From Siphonodentalium dalli (taxonomy: Eukaryota > Mollusca > Scaphopoda > Gadilida > Siphonodentaliidae), in assembly GCA_032622095.1 (NCBI GenBank), contig CP136066.1, positions 175,831,164 to 175,895,163 of the forward strand: DNA of 64,000 nt, in the 5' to 3' direction. Of this stretch, positions 59,506-64,000 are shown one piece after another. The translations under genes and the position numbers were made by a program. The notes under the pieces are model-generated. The model was not told the DNA's origin. It worked only from the letters and a program-made list of their open reading frames with translations, and ran no database searches. Position 1 is the first letter of the stretch. The number at the start of each line of letters is the position of its first letter.

Positions 59506-59999
59506 AGATACGATTGGCCTTGGCGGTGGGTATCCTGTGAAAATATCTCCACCCGTCAAAAACCGCCACAAACAGAAAGAACATCAAAATGTAGATATAC
59601 GTTGTCCGCATACAAATAAGAAATATCGCATAAACAGTATGTTATGGTCATATGTTTGACCATTGTTTTGTAAACAAAAGCGTAAAAAGTAACTTTTCTG
59701 GTGTGTGTTTATATTATGATGGTAAACATAATGAGCGTTCTTTGTTGGTGAATACCTGATATGGAACTAATAAAGAGCGTTTATGCCATTTGTGTGTTGT
59801 TAGCCAGTAGCATTGTGCTGTCTTCTGTAACACAATCTGGCTCTTGCTTAGGTAAAATATAGTAGGTCTTTATGATAACATGCTGTTTACGCGATGGTCA
59901 TGGTATATATGAACGGAACTGTATGCGTTTTACTGTTTTTCTGTTTACGGTGTTTGGAACAAATATGAATATTTTCGACAATTAAGACCTCACGTGCCT
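59506..59999 (+). mobile_element. TTAA-flanked MITE, complete (494 bp)
   Basis: Same family as 22255-22747, nearly collinear. TTAA is at 59502-59505 and 60000-60003. The left end AGATACGATTGGCCTTGG and the right end GACCTCACGTGCCT are more diverged from each other than in the 22255 copy. A 79-bp minisatellite begins just beyond it. Confidence 0.85.
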
Positions 60000-60009
60000 T
60001 TAAGGCATA

Positions 60010-61105
60010 TATATACCCTTCATGGCGCCCGACGCATGAATATTATATCTCCCTCACACTCCCTTCGCGTGTCTACATCTCTCACGATATCCATCCCTCC
60101 CCTTCGGCTACATGTATATATCTCTGTCGCGATCACACTCCCTTCGCGTGTCTATATCTCTCACGATATCCATCCCTCCCCTTCGGCTACATGTATATAT
60201 CTATGTCGCGATCACACTCCCTTCGCGTGTCTATATATATCTCTCACGATATCCATCCCTCCCCTTCGGCTACATGTATATATCTCTGTCGCGATCACAC
60301 TCCCTTCGCGTGTCTATATCTCTCACGATATCCATCCCTCCCCTTCGGCTACATGTATATAACTCTGTCGCGATCACACTCCCTTCGCGTGTCTATATAT
60401 CTCACGATATCCATCCCTCCCCTTCGGCTACATGTATATATCTCTGTCGCGATCACACTCCCTTCGCGTGTCTATATCTCTCACGATATCCATCCCTCCC
60501 CTCCGGCTACATGTATATATCTCTGTCGCGATCACACTCCCTTCGCGTGTCTATATCTCTCACGATATCCATCCCTCCCTTCGGCTACATGTATATATCT
60601 CTGTCGCGATCACACTCCCTTCGCGTGTCTATATCTCTCACGATATCCATCCCTCCTTCGGCTACATGTATATATCTCTGTCGCGATCACACTCCCTTCG
60701 CGTGTCTATATCTCTCTCACGATATCCATCCCTCCCCTTCGGCTACATGTATATATCTCTGTCGCGATCACACTCCCTTCGCGTGTCTATATCTCTCACG
60801 ATATCCATCCCTCCCCTTCGGCTACATGTATATATCTCTGTCGCGATCACACTCCCTTCGCGTGTCTATATCTCTCACGATATCCATCCCTCCCCTTCGG
60901 CTACATGTATATATCTCTGTCGCGATCACACTCCCTTCGCGTGTCTATATCTCTCACGATATCCACCCCTCCCCTTCGGCTACATACATGTATATATCTC
61001 CGTCGCGATCACACTCCCTTCGCGTGTCTATATCTCTCACGATATCCATCCCTCCCCTTCGGCTACATGTATATATCTCTGTCGCGATCACACTCCCTTC
61101 CCATT
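60010..61105. repeat. ~79-bp minisatellite, about 14 units
   Basis: Units read CTCTGTCGCGATCACACTCC, CTTCGCGTGTCTATATCTCT, CACGATATCCATCCCTCCCC, TTCGGCTACATGTATATAT. Small indels (ATAT, TCTC, CC) distinguish units. Since 79 leaves remainder one on division by three, and the unit lacks stops in the sense frames, long overlapping ORFs of up to 339 codons arise in all three + frames; none is a gene. Confidence 0.95.
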
Positions 61106-61173
61106 CGGCTATCTATATCGTTTGGTTTTAATGATATTGTATGTGGTACAATTAAGTAGAGATTACCTATGAG

Positions 61174-61270
61174 TTTTGGTTTAATATCCGGAATATCTCA
61201 TGAGTGGCTACAAAGAAATTATGTATTTCCATGTAGCCACGAATGAGATAATCCGGGTATTCAACCAAAG
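61174..61270. repeat. 97-bp palindrome
   Basis: TTTTGGTTTAATATCCGGAA then TATCTCATGAGTGGCTACA is mirrored by TGTAGCCACGAATGAGATAA and TCCGGGTATTCAACCAAAG around an AT-rich loop. A small fold-back element is likely. Confidence 0.85.
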
Positions 61271-62494
61271 GCCGTATAGACAGTCACACTGTGGAACAGC
61301 AGAGACCGGAACAAATCCGTCCAACCATGTCGGAGAGTAACAAACTGAAACACATATCAAAATGTTCGTCTCGATTGAGCGGATAGCATGCCGATGTTGC
61401 CTTTTTGTGAGATGTTGCGTAATTCAACGGTTTGTGGTTTATTTTGGGGTAAAACTCACTTTTTTGGGTGAAAATGAGAGAATTTTGGAATCTATCACAA
61501 GTTATATATTTATAATTAATGCATATTTTTATCGAGTTATAAATTAAGTTTTTGAGGTAATTAATAGATGTATGACTGGAATAGAGGCCTTTGTGTCAGT
61601 TTTGTTCTACGTTTGTATTGGTTAAATGGGGGATGTCTTGGACATAAATTGAATGTCGAAATGCACTTGAGTAAATAAATGGTTGTTCCAAGCAGGATCC
61701 ATGCATGGACAGGGTGTATTTTTTAAGTATCTCAAAAGTCACGGTTGTAATGTAACATGTTTTCAAGAGATGTTAGGTTAAACCAGCCGAATTAAAGATC
61801 TGTTTGGTCAGGAAGATGCACACTATACGTGTAAATAGGAAATTCTCTGCATATGCATCTGTCGAGAAATCATAAGGTATCACTACTCTATCGAGTCGCC
61901 ACAGGGGGGGGGGGGGGGTCAGTACGAAACATTTATATACACTATTTGTTTATACATAAATGAGTTTATTTTTATGCCAGGTTATGTATGTATAGGCTTA
62001 TTTGCTTGGTTCTTGGATTGTCTACATTGTTTCAGACTGATTTTTCATTTCTTGATGACTTCACCAATATTTTACAATTGAGGGTGAAATAATTTAGGCA
62101 AGAATTAACTTAAGTAAGGGTGGAAACAGGCTTTTGTGTTCTTTAGATCGTGGTAATATGAAATTTTTTCAGGTTGCAGCCAGTTGCTGTTTCTGTAAAA
62201 CAGGCCAAAACTTATTTTTATGAAATAAATAATTCAATGTCAAAACATAAGCATTAAGTGAAGTTTTGCTATATATTAGGCCAACAACCTGCATGCCGAA
62301 ACTCAAATACATGAACACATCTAGTTGTAGGTTATGTAACCTTGATACTTGTGTAACTTAAAATATTCTTTGCCAAATCATGCAAACGACACACACCTCT
62401 TCCACTAACCTCATAACAATGAAAATCGGGCTCGCAAATTACGTTTACGTTTGCTCATATATTACAGCTATAATTTAAGTGTTCTGTGTAATAA
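61271..62494. other. Non-coding stretch
   Basis: A G-run is at 61905-61918. Otherwise AT-rich DNA with no supportable ORF. Confidence 0.4.
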
Positions 62495-62698
62495 ATGTCG
62501 CAGATAGTGTACTGCGATTTGGTCGTGAATGGAATTAAGATGGAAAGCAATATTTTGATTGAAGGTCGCACAATTGTTGCATGTAAATCAGTGACAACAG
62601 GAATTGGAATTCAAGAAGAGCTGCGTGCAGAGTTGTGGTCATCCGTGAACTCTGTCAACCATTATCGAAACATGAGATACACTAAAATAAAGCAATAA
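62495..62698 (+). CDS. Small ORF (67 aa), doubtful
   Basis: ATG to TAA, beginning MSQIVYCDLVVNGIKMESNI. The composition is not low-complexity and it does not overlap an obvious repeat, but no domain, paralogue or splice context supports it. Could be a chance ORF or a single exon. Confidence 0.15.
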   Translation: MSQIVYCDLVVNGIKMESNILIEGRTIVACKSVTTGIGIQEELRAELWSSVNSVNHYRNMRYTKIKQ

Positions 62699-62759
62699 TG
62701 GAACTGAGATAACCAGACCATAATCTGTGCGAGCCCAGATTTTTGGGGAAATAACTTTT

Positions 62760-63300
62760 TAGCTCAACTGAGATGAAATCTCCGGTGGAGCTATTGTCAT
62801 CACTCTGCGTCCGTCGTCCGTCCATTCGTCCATCCGTCCGTGTGGATATTCCCTCGGTGTCTCACATTCAAATTTGTTCAATTGAGGTCACTATGTCATA
62901 TAGTTGTGAAGCCAGGACCATAGTAATTCTTAAAACGACTTCTCCTCAATAACTATCAGAGCTATTTATCTTATATATGGTATGGATGGTCCGTGTGTGA
63001 CTGGGTCAAATATGGTCGGAGCCAAGGACATAACTCTAAAAAAATTGTTTTAGGATTGAACAACTTGCTCAATTTAACCAAAAAGAAAACAATGAAATTC
63101 TTTCTTTTTTTCTTCTGTTTTTTAAATAGTAAAAAAAAACCAATATTTTAAATATGATATTTTTTTCATTTTTGTTTTCAAATTAAATTTTCAAAAACTA
63201 TCGCTCTTATAACATCCACTGGGGTACCCAGAATCACATCAAATTTCATTGAAATCAGTCCGGGCGTCTGGGAGAAAAATTAGGAAGAGACAGATTAGCC
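62760..63300. repeat. Dispersed repeat with GTCCGTCC-rich head
   Basis: Opens AGCTCAACTGAGATGAAATC and a (CGTC)-rich run, CGTCCGTCGTCCGTCCATTC, at 62809-62842. It ends near CATCAAATTTCATTGAAATCAGTCCGGG (63238-63265), phrasing typical of old retro-repeats in molluscs. Class is inference. Confidence 0.5.
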
Positions 63301-64000
63301 TTGCCATTTGAAGGGTTAAACACCCCTATTACCTTGTTATTTCACATTCCCAATGAAACTTAATATCTTTGACAAATCATGGGACACCGTCACAGGTTCA
63401 TATGATGTGTACCGATCCCCCTTGGGCATCCACATTCCTGACTGTCAACCTAAACTATAATTTCAGATTATATGCGCGAGCGTATCATCGTAACTCTAAA
63501 GTCATTATTGGTGAACAATGTGTAATGATAGAAGACGCCAAGACAACAATAGATGGAATACTGGCGTTAGTTTATTTGTGATATCGTGTTTATGTAAGGG
63601 ATTTCGTTTCAAATAATGATCAAAGTGAGGGTATCAGATTGGTCTCGGTTCAATTGATTGTGTCACCCTTTCTACGTATATGGGTGTATAATTATGGTGT
63701 CAGGTACATTTGACCTAGCTGTATGCAACACCATGCATACAGACAAAACACGTATGCGCAGGTCGCTAAGAAGGAACATTGCATGGAGCCGGTTCGTTCT
63801 GTAGTACATTTGTACAACAGCCTCGTGCGCTCTTCTGGTGTACATCGAAATGTTTTAGCTGGCATTCGGTGACTGGCTTCAATGTCATATACATGGGCAC
63901 TTAAATGCCAAAATTAAGTTAAATTCTGACCTTCATATATTTTGGGACATTCCTCCGATCAGAATATTAATATGGCGAAAACTACTTCAGATATACTAAT
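63301..64000. other. Non-coding window end
   Basis: The ORF at 63369-63581 starts at a non-ATG codon and shows no motif. Nothing else was seen. Confidence 0.4.

Noticed and set aside
60112-61172. Three overlapping ORFs of 246-339 codons
   Set aside because: Product of a 79-bp repeat unit cycling through frames; low-complexity peptides with no start context or domain.

Overview
The window looks like a nuclear scaffold from an AT-rich animal genome, most likely a bivalve mollusc. That placement is inference: it rests on two Mab-21/cGAS-like genes of the kind heavily expanded in bivalves and on very dense Helitrons, TIR elements and minisatellites. The absence of operons, the intron-acceptor-like sites and the repeat load argue against a bacterial or viral origin.

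Only two protein-coding genes are convincing: paralogous Mab-21/cGAS-like nucleotidyltransferases at 6216-8168 and 47604-49592, both on the + strand, each one uninterrupted coding exon with the catalytic residues intact. Each is preceded by a near-identical 3' splice-site-like sequence, a conserved 18-codon upstream ORF, and further upstream a 60-bp minisatellite. Minisatellite end, leader, gene and downstream flank form a duplicated cassette (about 1733-8760 and 46236-50195). Remaining coding traces are LINE reverse-transcriptase relics (34162-34341; possibly 8713-9105 and 52802-53200) and small ORFs of unknown value.

Layout. 1-342: edge-truncated TTAA-flanked MITE. 347-1735: 60-bp array. 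1812-5450: PIF/Harbinger-like non-autonomous element with 42-bp TIRs and TAA duplication, containing a 62-bp minisatellite that itself contains a 2-kb palindromic element with G/C-tract hairpins. 6000-9105: cassette 1. 9.1-35.6 kb: gene-poor, repeat-rich DNA with a 384-bp satellite, several long palindromes, piggyBac-like, Kolobok/piggyBac-like and hAT-like MITEs, and a 47-bp array carrying a tRNA A-box-like motif. 35676-46240: one long 60-bp array split by two tandem Helitrons (38400-43902 and 43903-45687); the first holds a 3.5-kb hAT-like element whose empty site survives in the second. 46.2-50.2 kb: cassette 2 with an ATC-rich microsatellite in its leader. 50.2-64 kb: repeats, a 79-bp minisatellite (60010-61105), palindromes and unremarkable non-coding DNA.

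The two genes probably belong to cytosolic nucleic-acid sensing (cGLR-type, making cyclic dinucleotides), by analogy to the family. Ligand and product cannot be read from the sequence. All repeat boundaries and similarities were judged by eye.
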